A DNA stretch of 64,000 bases from Betaproteobacteria bacterium (GTDB lineage Bacteria; Pseudomonadota; Gammaproteobacteria; Burkholderiales; Usitatibacteraceae): positions 62,001 to 126,000 of the forward strand of contig JADKJR010000007.1 of NCBI GenBank assembly GCA_016720925.1, read 5' to 3'. The notes under the pieces are model-generated. The model had not been told where the DNA came from, did no database searches, and saw only the letters and a program-made list of their open reading frames with translations. Within the stretch, counting starts at the first letter, position 1, and every line of letters begins with the position of its first letter. A program made the position numbers and the translations under genes. Positions 28,348 to 37,397 of this stretch are shown piece by piece.

Positions 28348-30516
28348 ATGCTGACCGCCCACATATCACCGCAAGTCCGCACCGAACAAATCAGCCAGAG
28401 CATGTCGGGACGCGATTTGCCGTGTCGCGCGCTGGCGTTCGTGGCGGCGGCCGCGCAGGCAAGCGATCGAACGGAAGGCCTGTCGATTGCGCTGGAGATT
28501 GTGGACCTTCTTTTGCAGATCGACGCGGATGACGAAGCGCTGGCGGCTGCGCTGATTGTTTGTTCGTTGCAAAAAAGCGAGATTGATACGGCAATGATCG
28601 CGGACGCGTTTGGCGAGGAAGTGACCGCGTTGATCAGCGGCGTCTGGCGCGCCGGTCGCATTGAAAACTTGCGCACCGGCGCCGACGCCAAATCCGGCCC
28701 AAGCATCGAGACCCTTCGCAAAATGTTGCTGGCGATGGCGGACGACGTACGGGTGGTCCTGATCAAACTCGCCGAGCGCGTGGTGATGATGCGCGCCATC
28801 ACCAAGGCGGACGAAGCGGTTCGGCGCGCTGCCGCCGTTCAGACGCGTGACCTGTTCGCGCCGCTGGCCAATCGACTCGGTGTGTTTCAGATCAAGTGGG
28901 AACTTGAGGATTTTTCGTTCCGCTATCTGGAACCCGACCTCTACAAACGCGTCGCGGCACTACTTGACGGCAAGCGAGGCGAGCGTGAAGCGTTTATTCA
29001 GCGGGTGCTCGACACGCTGCGGGTGGAATTGGGCACGCTCGGTGTGAAGGCGGAAGTTGCCGGCCGGCCCAAACACATATTTTCGATCCACCGCAAGATG
29101 CAGTCGAAGAATCTGCCGTTCGAGAGACTCTACGATGTGCGCGCGGTGCGGGTGCTGGTCGACAGCGTGGCCGATTGCTACGCCGTGCTGGGCCTGGTAC
29201 ATGATTTCTGGGAGCCGATTCCGGGCGAGTTCGATGACTACATCGCGCAGCCGAAGGCAAACAACTATCAATCGCTTCACACGGCCGTTGTCGGCCCCGA
29301 AGGCAAGACACTGGAAGTGCAAATCCGTACGCATGAAATGCACATCGCGTCTGAGCACGGCGTGGCCGCGCACTGGCGCTACAAAGAAGGCACAAAAAAC
29401 AAAACCGCCGCGGACAAGAAATTTGAGTCCAAGATCGCGTGGCTCCGGCAGGTGCTGGAGTGGAATCGCGAACTGGTCGATCAAGGCGGTTTCTCCGAAC
29501 AGGTCAAGCAGGGCCTGTTCAACGACACCATTTACGTTTTCACGCCGCAGGGCAAAGTCATCGACTTGACCGCCGGCTCAACGCCGGTGGACTTTGCCTA
29601 CCACGTGCATACCGATCTCGGTCACCGTTGCCGTGGCGCCAAAGTCGATGGCCATATCGTGCCACTCAGTACCAAATTGCAAAATGCGCAGCGCGTGGAA
29701 ATCCTCGCCGCCAAGCAGGGTGGACCGTCACGCGACTGGCTGAATCCGCAACTGGGTTTCCTGTGCAGCCCGCGCGCGCAGGCCAAGGTGCGAAACTGGT
29801 TCCGCCAGGAGTATTTCGAAGTCGATGTCGCGCATGGCCGGCAGGCGATGGAAAAGGAACTGGCACGCGCCGGTGCGACGGCCATCGCGCTGGAAAAGGT
29901 CGCGGTGGCGCTGGGGCACAAGGAACTCGACGAATGCCTGGCCGCCATTGGCCGCAATGAAATCACCGTGCACCAGATTGAAGTTGCACTTCGTGAATTG
30001 ACCGCACCAAAGGTTGATGCGCCGCTGGTCAATGTGCCTTTAGTGCTGGCTGAGTCGCGGCAGACGTCGAAGTCCTCTGGCGGGGTGCTGGTGCTGGGCC
30101 TGAATAACATCGCGACCATGGTGGCGAAGTGTTGCAAACCGGTGCCCCCCGATCCCATTGTCGGTTTCGTCACGAAGGCACGCGGCGTGACGGTGCATCG
30201 GCTGGACTGCGTGAATATCACCTCGCTCACGGCGGATCAGCGCGAACGCCTGATGACTGCGGAGTGGGGCAATACCGGCGACCAGCCATTTTCGGCGGAC
30301 ATGGAGGTGATCGCGGCGGATCGCCAAGGGTTGCTGCGCGATATTTCCGAGGCGCTCTCGCACGAGCGAATCAATGTCACTGCCGTGAATACGCTTTCGC
30401 GGAACAATGTGGCGTCGATGCGATTCACGGTTGAGATTCTGCGTTCGGAGCAGTTGCAGCGGGTGTTGCGAGCGGTGGGTGAGGTGGCGGGCGTGGAGAG
30501 CGTACGCAGGAGATAG
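28348..30516 (+). CDS. relA: GTP pyrophosphokinase, RelA type (ppGpp synthetase)
   Basis: 722-residue stringent-response enzyme. Order: degenerate HD domain (around residues 30-160, without the H-D pair needed for hydrolysis); (p)ppGpp synthetase domain with RLYDVRAVRVLV and PGEFDDYIAQPKANNYQSLHT, where the EFDD form is typical of RelA rather than SpoT; TGS domain (TIYVFTPQGKVIDL); zinc-finger/helical region with AKCCKPVPPDPIVGFVT; and a C-terminal ACT domain. It would make ppGpp in response to uncharged tRNA on ribosomes and lacks hydrolase activity, so a separate SpoT is expected elsewhere. ATG 28348 has TAAAAT 7-12 bases upstream and no Shine-Dalgarno, so a leaderless mRNA is possible. Confidence 0.93.
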   Translation: MLTAHISPQVRTEQISQSMSGRDLPCRALAFVAAAAQASDRTEGLSIALEIVDLLLQIDADDEALAAALIVCSLQKSEIDTAMIADAFGEEVTALISGVWRAGRIENLRTGADAKSGPSIETLRKMLLAMADDVRVVLIKLAERVVMMRAITKADEAVRRAAAVQTRDLFAPLANRLGVFQIKWELEDFSFRYLEPDLYKRVAALLDGKRGEREAFIQRVLDTLRVELGTLGVKAEVAGRPKHIFSIHRKMQSKNLPFERLYDVRAVRVLVDSVADCYAVLGLVHDFWEPIPGEFDDYIAQPKANNYQSLHTAVVGPEGKTLEVQIRTHEMHIASEHGVAAHWRYKEGTKNKTAADKKFESKIAWLRQVLEWNRELVDQGGFSEQVKQGLFNDTIYVFTPQGKVIDLTAGSTPVDFAYHVHTDLGHRCRGAKVDGHIVPLSTKLQNAQRVEILAAKQGGPSRDWLNPQLGFLCSPRAQAKVRNWFRQEYFEVDVAHGRQAMEKELARAGATAIALEKVAVALGHKELDECLAAIGRNEITVHQIEVALRELTAPKVDAPLVNVPLVLAESRQTSKSSGGVLVLGLNNIATMVAKCCKPVPPDPIVGFVTKARGVTVHRLDCVNITSLTADQRERLMTAEWGNTGDQPFSADMEVIAADRQGLLRDISEALSHERINVTAVNTLSRNNVASMRFTVEILRSEQLQRVLRAVGEVAGVESVRRR

Positions 30517-30522
30517 GATATT

Positions 30523-30592
30523 TCAAACTCAAACATTGGCGCGCCTTTCCGGCCAAAAAATGCTTGAGGAAGCGCGCCAGTCATTGACTTTC
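30523..30592. repeat. dispersed palindromic intergenic repeat, copy 3
   Basis: Arms CAAACTCAAACATTGGCGCGC and GCGCGCCAGTCATTGACTTT with inner CTTTCCGGCC. Starts 6 bases after the relA stop and ends 40 bases before the CoA-transferase start, so it would form a hairpin in that gene's leader or in the relA 3' end. Confidence 0.85.
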
Positions 30593-30631
30593 GGTTGTCG
30601 CAAAGAACGTCCAACCAATACCAAGAACAAC

Positions 30632-32005
30632 ATGACAACTCTTTCAGCTGAAAATCGCGGCCCCCTCGCTGGCATCAAGATCCTCGACCTCACCACGGTG
30701 GTCATGGGCCCGTTCGCCACCCAGATCCTCGGCGACATGGGCGCGGACATCATCAAGGTTGAAGCGCCGACCGGCGATAACATGCGCTGGGTCGGGCCGA
30801 TGAAGAATCCCGGCATGGGTCACATTCACATGCACCTGAATCGCAACAAGCGTTCCCTCGTGCTCGACCTCAAGCAGCCGGAAGGGCTTGAAGCCGTCAA
30901 GCGTCTGGTCGCGCAATCCGACGTGCTGATCTACAACGTGCGGCCGCAGGCGATGGCACGCCTCGGCCTCGGCTATGAGGCGGTGAAGGCGATTAATCCG
31001 AGGCTGGTGTACGTTGGCGCATATGGCTTTTCCGAACGCGGCACCTATGCCGGCAAGCCTGCCTACGATGATTTGATTCAGGGTGCGGCAGGCGTGCCAT
31101 CACTCACGCTGGAGCAGGGCAGCGAGGTACCGCGTTATGCACCGGTCACGCTCGGCGATCGCAGCGTTGGGCTGCAAACTGTCATTGCCACGGTCGGTGC
31201 ACTGTTTCATGCCCAGCGCACGGGGCACGGCCAGTCGGTGGATGTCACCATGTTCGAGAGCCTATCGCAATTCGTGCTCGGCGATCACATGGGCGGCAAG
31301 ACCTTTGTGCCGCCGATCGGTGACGCCGGTTACGCGCGCCTGATCGCGCCCCACCGGCGACCGTACGCGACCAGCGATGGCTACTTGTGCGTACTGATTT
31401 ACAACGACAAACACTGGAGCAATTTCTTCGAAGCAATAGATCGTAACGATCTCAAGATCGATCCGCGGTTTTGCGATCACACCTCCCGCGCCGCCAATAT
31501 CCGCGAGGTCTATTCTTTCGTCGCCGACATCATGCGTACGCGTACCACCGTCGAATGGAAAGCATTACTTGAAAAAGCGGACATCCCCAACACGCCCATG
31601 CACACCATGGACACACTGATTGACGATCCACATTTGAATTCGTCGGGCTTTTTCCCGTTGTACGAACATCCTACCGAGGGCACGGTGCGCACGACCGCAC
31701 CAGTGGGTGAATGGAGCGAGACGCCTCTGTCGATACGCCGGCTGGCGCCGCGACTGGGCGAGCACAGTCGGGAAATTTTGCTTGAGCTCGGTTATGAAGA
31801 AGGCAAGATTGCGGATGATGGTGGCGGCGGGGGTTACCCGCGTGCCGGACGCGAAACACTAGCATTGGTGCGCCGGTCGGGCCAGTATTGCCCGGAAACC
31901 CGCATGGATAGGCGATCTTCGCTTTTTCATATGCTGGACGGGAAAGTGCGGTCTCCTTTGCGCGTGCGTGGCGAGCGCGAGGTGGCGGCGATTCGCTCCT
32001 TATAA
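30632..32005 (+). CDS. CaiB/BaiF-family (class III) CoA transferase
   Basis: Cytoplasmic enzyme moving CoA between carboxylic acids. N-terminal ILDLTTVVMGPFATQILGDMGADIIKVEAP is the family signature; the catalytic Asp is in PAYDDLIQGAAGV. Family members have about 400 residues, but this frame runs 457. The last 55 residues are unrelated to the family and are read through a copy of the dispersed repeat. Removing one G from the G5 run 31829-31833 would give G-V-T-R-V-P-D-A-K-H and a stop at 31862, a normal family end. The native gene is therefore probably 30632-31862. The ATG has no strong Shine-Dalgarno. Substrate unknown; neighbours do not indicate a pathway. Confidence 0.88.
   Translation: MTTLSAENRGPLAGIKILDLTTVVMGPFATQILGDMGADIIKVEAPTGDNMRWVGPMKNPGMGHIHMHLNRNKRSLVLDLKQPEGLEAVKRLVAQSDVLIYNVRPQAMARLGLGYEAVKAINPRLVYVGAYGFSERGTYAGKPAYDDLIQGAAGVPSLTLEQGSEVPRYAPVTLGDRSVGLQTVIATVGALFHAQRTGHGQSVDVTMFESLSQFVLGDHMGGKTFVPPIGDAGYARLIAPHRRPYATSDGYLCVLIYNDKHWSNFFEAIDRNDLKIDPRFCDHTSRAANIREVYSFVADIMRTRTTVEWKALLEKADIPNTPMHTMDTLIDDPHLNSSGFFPLYEHPTEGTVRTTAPVGEWSETPLSIRRLAPRLGEHSREILLELGYEEGKIADDGGGGGYPRAGRETLALVRRSGQYCPETRMDRRSSLFHMLDGKVRSPLRVRGEREVAAIRSL
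31853..31905. repeat. dispersed palindromic repeat, copy 4 (left half, read as coding)
   Basis: GAAACACTAGCATTGGTGCG then CGGGCC...TATTGCCCGG matches the left arm and inner part of the other copies (compare 50695 and 60673). The right arm is missing or decayed. It lies within the apparent C-terminal extension of the CoA-transferase frame; its internal TAG (31860-31862) would be the native stop in the neighbouring frame. Confidence 0.65.
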
Positions 32006-32006
32006 T
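32001..32006 (+). promoter_or_regulatory. consensus -10 box 7 bases before the DMT transporter ATG
   Basis: A perfect TATAAT lies 6 bases before the ATG at 32013. Transcription would be expected to begin at or next to the start codon, and no Shine-Dalgarno is present, so a leaderless mRNA is suggested. No good -35 box is seen. Confidence 0.5.
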
Positions 32007-32012
32007 GCCTGC

Positions 32013-32984
32013 ATGTCTCGCGATGCCGTTTTATCCTCCTGTCCCGCCCAAACGACTGTGCCCGCGCAACACCCATGGTGGTCTTCCCCCTACCTCCTGC
32101 TGACCCTCACCACTCTGTTCTGGTCCCTGAACTGGGTGATTGGCCGCGCCATGGTTGGACAGGTACCGCCGGTGGCACTGGCTTACGGGCGCTGGGTGAT
32201 GGCCGTGCTGTTCATGCTGCCGTTTGCGTTCCCGCAAATCCGCGGCTCATGGCGCGTCATCTGGAAACACCGCGGAATACTCGTGCTGCTCGGACTGATC
32301 GGCACTGGTTTTCACAACCTGATTTCCTACGTGGGACTCAACTACACGACGGCGACCAATGGCGTGCTGCTGAATTCTTCGATCCCCGTCATGATCATCG
32401 TGCTCGGCGCACTTTTCTTTGGACAGCGAATCGGTGCGCGGCAAGTTGCCGGCGTGGCGATATCGCTTTGTGGGGTATTCGCGATACTGAGCAAAGGTCA
32501 TCCGGAAACGCTGGCCACATTCCGCTTCAACATTGGCGACCTGATCGTGCTGTCTTCGATGCTGCTATGGGCGCTCTACACACTCGCGTTGAAATGGCGG
32601 CCAGCGGAAATTCCACCGATCGCCTTCCTGTGGGTGTGCGGGGTTGTTGGCGTGGCAGGCATGACGCCGTTGTATGCGTGGGAGCTTTCAACCGGCGCGG
32701 CCATTCACTGGTCGCCGCAAGTGGCAGGCGCATTTTTTTATCTGGGCCTGTTTCCTTCGTTCATCGGTTATATTTTCTGGAACAAGGGCGTGGCACAGGT
32801 GGGGCCAAACGTGTCGGGAATGTTCGTGCACTTGATGCCGGTTTTCGGAAGCGTGCTCGCCTGGTTGTTCCTGGATGAGCGGCTGTACTGGTTTCACTTT
32901 GCGGGAATGTCGCTGATTCTCACGGGCATTTTTCTGAGTACACGATCATCGAAGCAGGTTTTGCTCCCTGCGGGAGAGGAGTGA
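32013..32984 (+). CDS. DMT-superfamily transporter (EamA family exporter)
   Basis: Inner-membrane protein of 323 residues with about ten hydrophobic helices in two EamA repeats, beginning at LLTLTTLFWSLNWVIGRAM. The repeat end motifs (ALFFGQRIGARQVAGVAISLCGV and LAWLFLDERLYWFHFAGMSLILTGI) are typical of RhaT/YdcZ-like exporters of amino acids or other metabolites. ATG 32013 is preferred to an in-frame codon 45 bases earlier because a consensus -10 box lies between them. Its stop sits in the tandem GGAGTGA array that supplies ribosome-binding sites for sixA, so the two are probably co-transcribed. Substrate unknown. Confidence 0.88.
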   Translation: MSRDAVLSSCPAQTTVPAQHPWWSSPYLLLTLTTLFWSLNWVIGRAMVGQVPPVALAYGRWVMAVLFMLPFAFPQIRGSWRVIWKHRGILVLLGLIGTGFHNLISYVGLNYTTATNGVLLNSSIPVMIIVLGALFFGQRIGARQVAGVAISLCGVFAILSKGHPETLATFRFNIGDLIVLSSMLLWALYTLALKWRPAEIPPIAFLWVCGVVGVAGMTPLYAWELSTGAAIHWSPQVAGAFFYLGLFPSFIGYIFWNKGVAQVGPNVSGMFVHLMPVFGSVLAWLFLDERLYWFHFAGMSLILTGIFLSTRSSKQVLLPAGEE

Positions 32985-33018
32985 AATGAGGAGTGATAGG
33001 AGTGATATGGGAAGTGAT
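32975..33018 (+). repeat. tandem Shine-Dalgarno-like repeats before sixA
   Basis: Four imperfect units of about 11 bases: GAGGAGTGAAAT, GAGGAGTGAT, AGGAGTGATAT and GGGAAGTGATAT. Three of them end in an ATG in the sixA frame (32986, 33007, 33019), giving a choice of in-frame starts each with its own ribosome-binding site. The first unit holds the TGA stop of the upstream transporter. Confidence 0.7.
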
Positions 33019-33486
33019 ATGCAAATTATTTTGTGGCGCCATGCGGAAGCGGAAGATGACGCACCGTCGGATATGGCGCGGAAACTGACGAACAAGGGCC
33101 AAAAACAAGCCGGGAAAATGGCGGCTTGGCTGATGGCGCAGGTGGGCAATGACATCAAGCACTGGCGCGTCATTGCCAGCCCGGCGGTACGGGCACAACA
33201 GACTGCGGAAGCGCTGCAACGGCCGTTCGAGACCGTCGATGAGATTGCGCCTGATGCATCGGCTGATGCCGTGCTTCGTTCCGCGCACTGGCCGCGCGGA
33301 AGCCACAACGTCATTGTTGTCGGACATCAGCCTACATTGGGGATGGTGGCCGCGTATCTGATTAATGGTGTCGAAGGTTACGTGCCCGTAAAAAAGGGCG
33401 CGATGTGGTGGTTCGAGGTGCGCGAACATGACGGCATTTCGAAATCCGTCCTGAAAGCGATGGCCACGCCGGATACGATTCTATAA
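33019..33486 (+). CDS. sixA: phosphohistidine phosphatase SixA
   Basis: Histidine-phosphatase superfamily enzyme of 155 residues. The RHG-type motif is at the N-terminus (M-Q-I-I-L-W-R-H-A-E, His 8), and the second catalytic His is in VVGHQPTLGMV. SixA removes phosphate from His in phosphorelay or PTS proteins in the cytoplasm. ATG 33019 matches family N-termini, but ATG 32986 and 33007 are in frame, each with a ribosome-binding site. Convergent with ppx: the two stop codons lie in a short shared sequence that is one end of the MITE-like element. Betaproteobacteria often carry sixA next to ppx, as here. Confidence 0.88.
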   Translation: MQIILWRHAEAEDDAPSDMARKLTNKGQKQAGKMAAWLMAQVGNDIKHWRVIASPAVRAQQTAEALQRPFETVDEIAPDASADAVLRSAHWPRGSHNVIVVGHQPTLGMVAAYLINGVEGYVPVKKGAMWWFEVREHDGISKSVLKAMATPDTIL

Positions 33487-33502
33487 GTCCGACAGACTGC
33501 TA
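33486..33502. mobile_element. solo terminal repeat of the MITE-like element
   Basis: AGTCCGACAGACTGCTA matches the end of the element at 10659-10821 (AGTCCGMCAGRCTGC form followed by TAG) with one or two differences. Only one end is present. It makes up the junction between sixA and ppx and supplies the last base of the sixA TAA and the whole ppx TAG. Confidence 0.5.
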
Positions 33503-34996
33503 GGCGGATACGATTTCCAGTTTCATCCCCGCGCCTTTCCACTCGACCGTCTCCTGTTCAAGCTCGTATTGCGTCAGGCTATGGCTGGCGAGCCAGTCGC
33601 CTTTCACGGAGAGCCGAAATACGCCGTTGACGCGTGCCAGCGAAAAAAGCTGACTGTCGACGTTTCTGCGGCTGCGCGACAGCAATACCGCAAGACGCAG
33701 GCACATGACCTTGGTCGCGAATGATTCATCACTTGGCAAATCGATCGATAGCTTGGTGAGTCGCCCACGTTGCGCGAGCACCAGCGCGGCCAGCGCCGCC
33801 TGTTCGCGCTTGGAGAAACCCGGCATGTCGGCATTGGCGATAACGTAGGCTGAATGCTTGTGAAAGTTAGCCTGGGCAATGTCGACGCCGATTTCATGCA
33901 GGCGCGCAGCCCACGCCAATTTCTGGCGCAACTGGAACTGGCGCTCAGCATCGGTGGATTCGTCGGTGCGCTCGAAGAATGCCAACGCCAGTTGCCGCAC
34001 CCGGTTGGCCTGCGCATGATCGACTTGATAGCGTCTCGCCATTGCCTCGACCGTGGCATCGCGAATATCTTCATGATGGGTGCGGCCAAGCAGGTCGTAC
34101 AGGACGCCATCGCGGAGTGCCGTGTCTGCCACCGACATGTGACTGATGCCCAGCACTTCGAAGATGGTCAGCATGATGGCAAGGCCGCCCGGCAGCACCG
34201 GCACCCGATCGCCCTTCACGCCCGGCAGCGTGAGTGCAGCGAATCCCCCTGCCTTGATGGCTTTGTCGCGCAGCCATTCAAGTCCTTCACGGGAAATTCC
34301 TTCACGTGTCTGGCCGTTCTCCTGGAGGATAATGCCCAGCGCCTTGGCCGTTCCACTTGAGCCGATGGCTTCCTTCCAGCCTTCCTTCCTGAATCTGCTG
34401 GTGATTTGTTCGAGCTCCTTGCTGGCGGCGAGCTGTGCGTTCTTGAACGAGCGTTTGTCCATCAGACCTTCCGGAAAATAGCGCTCGGCATAACTCACGC
34501 ATCCCATGTACAAACTGTCGAGTATCTTTGGCTTCAGACGGTGACCGATGATAAATTCCGTGGAACCTCCACCTATGTCCACCACCAGGCGATCATGTTG
34601 CGAAGGCGGCAGGCTGTGCGCAACGCCGATGTATATGAGACGGGCTTCTTCACGACCGGCAATCACTTCGATCGGATAGCCGAGAATAGCCTCGGCCTCC
34701 TTCATGAAGGCATCTGCATTCTTCGCGACGCGCAAGGCGTTGGTGCCGACCACGCGTACAGCTTCCGTGGGCAAGCCAGTCAATCGTTCGGCAAACTGCC
34801 GCAATGCATTGAATGCGCGTTCAGCTGTTTTGGCATCGATTTTCCGGTCCGCGGTCACCCCCGCGCCCAGCCGTACCGTTTCCTTCAGCGAATCGAGCGG
34901 GTAAAGCTGGTGATTGACGACACGCGCGATCTGCAGGTGAAAGCTGTTGGAGCCCAGATCGACAGCGGCAAGGGTTTGTTGGGGCATTTTTTTCAC
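33500..34996 (-). CDS. ppx: exopolyphosphatase / guanosine pentaphosphatase (Ppx/GppA)
   Basis: 498-residue ASKHA-fold phosphatase that removes terminal phosphate from polyphosphate (and may act on pppGpp). AAVDLGSNSFHLQIARV is the phosphate-1 motif; VVDIGGGSTEFI is phosphate 2; the C-terminal HD-like helical domain contains AARLHEIGVDIAQANFHKHSAYVI. Length is full. GTG 34996 and ATG 34987 are both possible starts (M-P-Q-Q-T-L from the latter looks more native). Divergent from ppk with an 85-base gap, so synthesis and breakdown of polyphosphate are encoded back to back. The gap holds TTGTCAC...AAAAGTAA, only weakly like half a Pho box. Confidence 0.93.
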   Translation of the reverse strand: MKKMPQQTLAAVDLGSNSFHLQIARVVNHQLYPLDSLKETVRLGAGVTADRKIDAKTAERAFNALRQFAERLTGLPTEAVRVVGTNALRVAKNADAFMKEAEAILGYPIEVIAGREEARLIYIGVAHSLPPSQHDRLVVDIGGGSTEFIIGHRLKPKILDSLYMGCVSYAERYFPEGLMDKRSFKNAQLAASKELEQITSRFRKEGWKEAIGSSGTAKALGIILQENGQTREGISREGLEWLRDKAIKAGGFAALTLPGVKGDRVPVLPGGLAIMLTIFEVLGISHMSVADTALRDGVLYDLLGRTHHEDIRDATVEAMARRYQVDHAQANRVRQLALAFFERTDESTDAERQFQLRQKLAWAARLHEIGVDIAQANFHKHSAYVIANADMPGFSKREQAALAALVLAQRGRLTKLSIDLPSDESFATKVMCLRLAVLLSRSRRNVDSQLFSLARVNGVFRLSVKGDWLASHSLTQYELEQETVEWKGAGMKLEIVSA

Positions 34997-35081
34997 TTGG
35001 TGTTTTTTGGAAGTATGTCACATGCAATGTGATCGCGGCCCCCGAGCAATTGTCACGAAAAAGTAATACGCTATCGCTATC

Positions 35082-37346
35082 ATGTCAAAACAACCCCCGA
35101 AAAAAAACAGGCAGCCTCCACGTATGTCGACAAAGAAGCCCGTCGTGCCAGCCCGCGCGCCGGTCGCGGCACTTTCCGCACCCAATGTAATTGTCTCGGC
35201 CAACACACCGCGCGGACGGACCCTCAATCGGGAACTGCAGTTGATGGCGTTCAACCGGCGCGTATTTGCGCAGGCCGAGGATGCATCTGTGCCGTTGCTG
35301 GAGCGGCTCAAGTTCCTGACGATCCTGTCGTCCAATCTCGACGAGTTTTTCGAAATTCGCATGGCCGGGCTGAAAGAGCAATTGAAGGTCAACGCCACCG
35401 CGCGCAGCCCTGACGGCTTGACGCCAAGGGAGACGTTCGACCTCGTGTCGCAGGGAATGCACGAACTGGTGACACGCCAATATGCGCTCCTGAATGACCA
35501 GCTATTTCCCGCACTTGCCGCCGAGGGCATTCACTTCCTGCGGCGCGCGCAATGGACGGCCAGGCAGCAAGCATGGGTCAAGGAATATTTTTTTCGCGAG
35601 ATGATGCCGGTGTTGACGCCGATCTGGCTGGATCCGTCGCATCCATTCCCGCGCGTGTTTAACAAGAGTCTTAATTTTGCCGTGGAATTGACCGGTCGCG
35701 ATGCCTTCGGACGCGATTCGCAGCGCGCCATCGTTCAGGCGCCGCGTGTGCTGCCACGTGTGATCAAGCTGCCGCCGGATATCGCCGGGGGAGATAACAG
35801 CTTTATTTTTCTGACCTCCATCCTTCACCAGCATGTCGGGGAACTGTTCGCCGGCATGGAGGTTTTGGGCTGCTATCAATTTCGCGCCACGCGCAATTCG
35901 GATCTGTTCGTCGATGAAGAGGAGGTCAAGAACCTTCGCCTCGCGTTGCAGGGCGAACTGCCGCTCAGGCATCTCGGCGATGCCGTGCGGCTGGAAGTGG
36001 CGGACAACTGTTCAGCGGAAATGCTGCAATTCCTCGCCGCGCAATTTGAACTCGGTGAGGCGGATGTCTATCGGGTCAATGGACCGGTGAACCTGGTGCG
36101 CCTGATGAGCGTGCCCGATCAGGTGGCGCGGGCAGATCTGAAATATCCGGTGTTCGTTCCCGGACTGCCCAAACCCCTGGTCAAGGTGGCAAAGGGCAAG
36201 GATTTTTTTGAGGTACTGAAAAAGCAGGACATCCTGCTGCATCACCCGTTTGAGAGTTTTATGCCGGTGATCGAATTTATCCAGCAGGCAGCGCGTGATC
36301 CGCAAGTGGTCGCGATCAAGCAGACGGTATACCGCACCGGTACTGACTCGATCATCATGGAGACGCTGATCGAAGCCGCCAAGCGGGGCAAGGAAGTCAC
36401 CGTGGTGGTGGAATTGATGGCGCGTTTCGATGAGGAGGCCAATCTTAATTGGGCGGCACGCCTGGAAGAGGTTGGGGCACACGTCGTATACGGCGTCGTC
36501 GGCCACAAGACCCACGCAAAAATGGCGCTGGTGGTGCGACGTGAGATTGAAGACACCAAAGACGCGTATGAGAAAAATTCCCGCGTGCCTCGCGTGCACC
36601 TGCGCCGCTATGTTCATCTGGGTACCGGTAACTACCATCCGCGTACCGCCCGGCTTTATACCGATTTTGGACTGATGACGGCGAACGAAGGCATCTGCGC
36701 GGATGTGAATGCTGTATTCGTGCAGCTTACCGGACTAGGCAAGGCGACTCGCCTCGCGAACGTGTGGCAGGCGCCGTTCACGTTGCATGCGGGCGTGCTG
36801 ACGTCGATCGAGCAGGAGATCAAGATTGCCAAGAGTGGAAAGCGCGCGCACATCATTGCCAAGATGAATTCGCTTCTTGAGCAACAGGTGATTGAAGCTT
36901 TGTATCGCGCGTCGAAAGCGGGCGTCAGGATCGACTTGATTATTCGCGGCGTTTGCGCCTTGAGACCTGGGGTGGCGGGACTCTCTGAGAATATCCGCGT
37001 TCGTTCCATTGTTGGCCGGTTTCTTGAGCACTCACGGATCTTCTATTTCCGCAATGGCGGCGGAGGAAACGAGCAGGTGATGCTGTCGAGCGCGGACTGG
37101 ATGGAGCGGAACTTCTTCCGCCGGATAGAACTGTGTTTTCCGGTCAACGATTCACGTCTCAAGAAACGGGTAATCGGCGAGGGGCTGACGCCCTATTTGC
37201 AAGACAACACGCAGGCGTGGGAGATGGATGGTGACGGGGGCTACACGCGCAAGCAACCCGTCGGGAGCGCGCGCAGCGCCACCAAGACCAAACCGGTGCG
37301 CAAGACGGCGCAGGAAGAATTGTTGAAATTACTTGCGGGCGAATAA
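35082..37346 (+). CDS. ppk1: polyphosphate kinase 1
   Basis: Membrane-associated enzyme that polymerises the gamma-phosphate of ATP into polyphosphate; 754 residues. Domains in order: N-terminal helical domain (RELQLMAFNRRVFAQAED, SSNLDEFFEIRMAGL), head domain, and two phospholipase-D-like catalytic domains with the autophosphorylated His in GHKTHAKM (about residue 478) and the second His in LGTGNYHPRTARLYTDFGL. The first 40 residues are basic and Pro rich; ATG 35124 is an alternative start. Divergent from ppx and convergent with bamD. No frame damage. Confidence 0.95.
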   Translation: MSKQPPKKNRQPPRMSTKKPVVPARAPVAALSAPNVIVSANTPRGRTLNRELQLMAFNRRVFAQAEDASVPLLERLKFLTILSSNLDEFFEIRMAGLKEQLKVNATARSPDGLTPRETFDLVSQGMHELVTRQYALLNDQLFPALAAEGIHFLRRAQWTARQQAWVKEYFFREMMPVLTPIWLDPSHPFPRVFNKSLNFAVELTGRDAFGRDSQRAIVQAPRVLPRVIKLPPDIAGGDNSFIFLTSILHQHVGELFAGMEVLGCYQFRATRNSDLFVDEEEVKNLRLALQGELPLRHLGDAVRLEVADNCSAEMLQFLAAQFELGEADVYRVNGPVNLVRLMSVPDQVARADLKYPVFVPGLPKPLVKVAKGKDFFEVLKKQDILLHHPFESFMPVIEFIQQAARDPQVVAIKQTVYRTGTDSIIMETLIEAAKRGKEVTVVVELMARFDEEANLNWAARLEEVGAHVVYGVVGHKTHAKMALVVRREIEDTKDAYEKNSRVPRVHLRRYVHLGTGNYHPRTARLYTDFGLMTANEGICADVNAVFVQLTGLGKATRLANVWQAPFTLHAGVLTSIEQEIKIAKSGKRAHIIAKMNSLLEQQVIEALYRASKAGVRIDLIIRGVCALRPGVAGLSENIRVRSIVGRFLEHSRIFYFRNGGGGNEQVMLSSADWMERNFFRRIELCFPVNDSRLKKRVIGEGLTPYLQDNTQAWEMDGDGGYTRKQPVGSARSATKTKPVRKTAQEELLKLLAGE

Positions 37347-37397
37347 TCGCGCAGTGAGGCGAACTTGCTCAAGCGTGTCAGGACGTATCCGCGTGGA

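Noticed and set aside
30407..30631. Upstream start for the CoA transferase
   Set aside because: It would overlap relA and translate repeat copy 3; family sequence begins at 30632.
34997..35081. Pho box between ppx and ppk
   Set aside because: TTGTCAC and AAAAGTAA resemble half sites, but the second direct repeat is absent.
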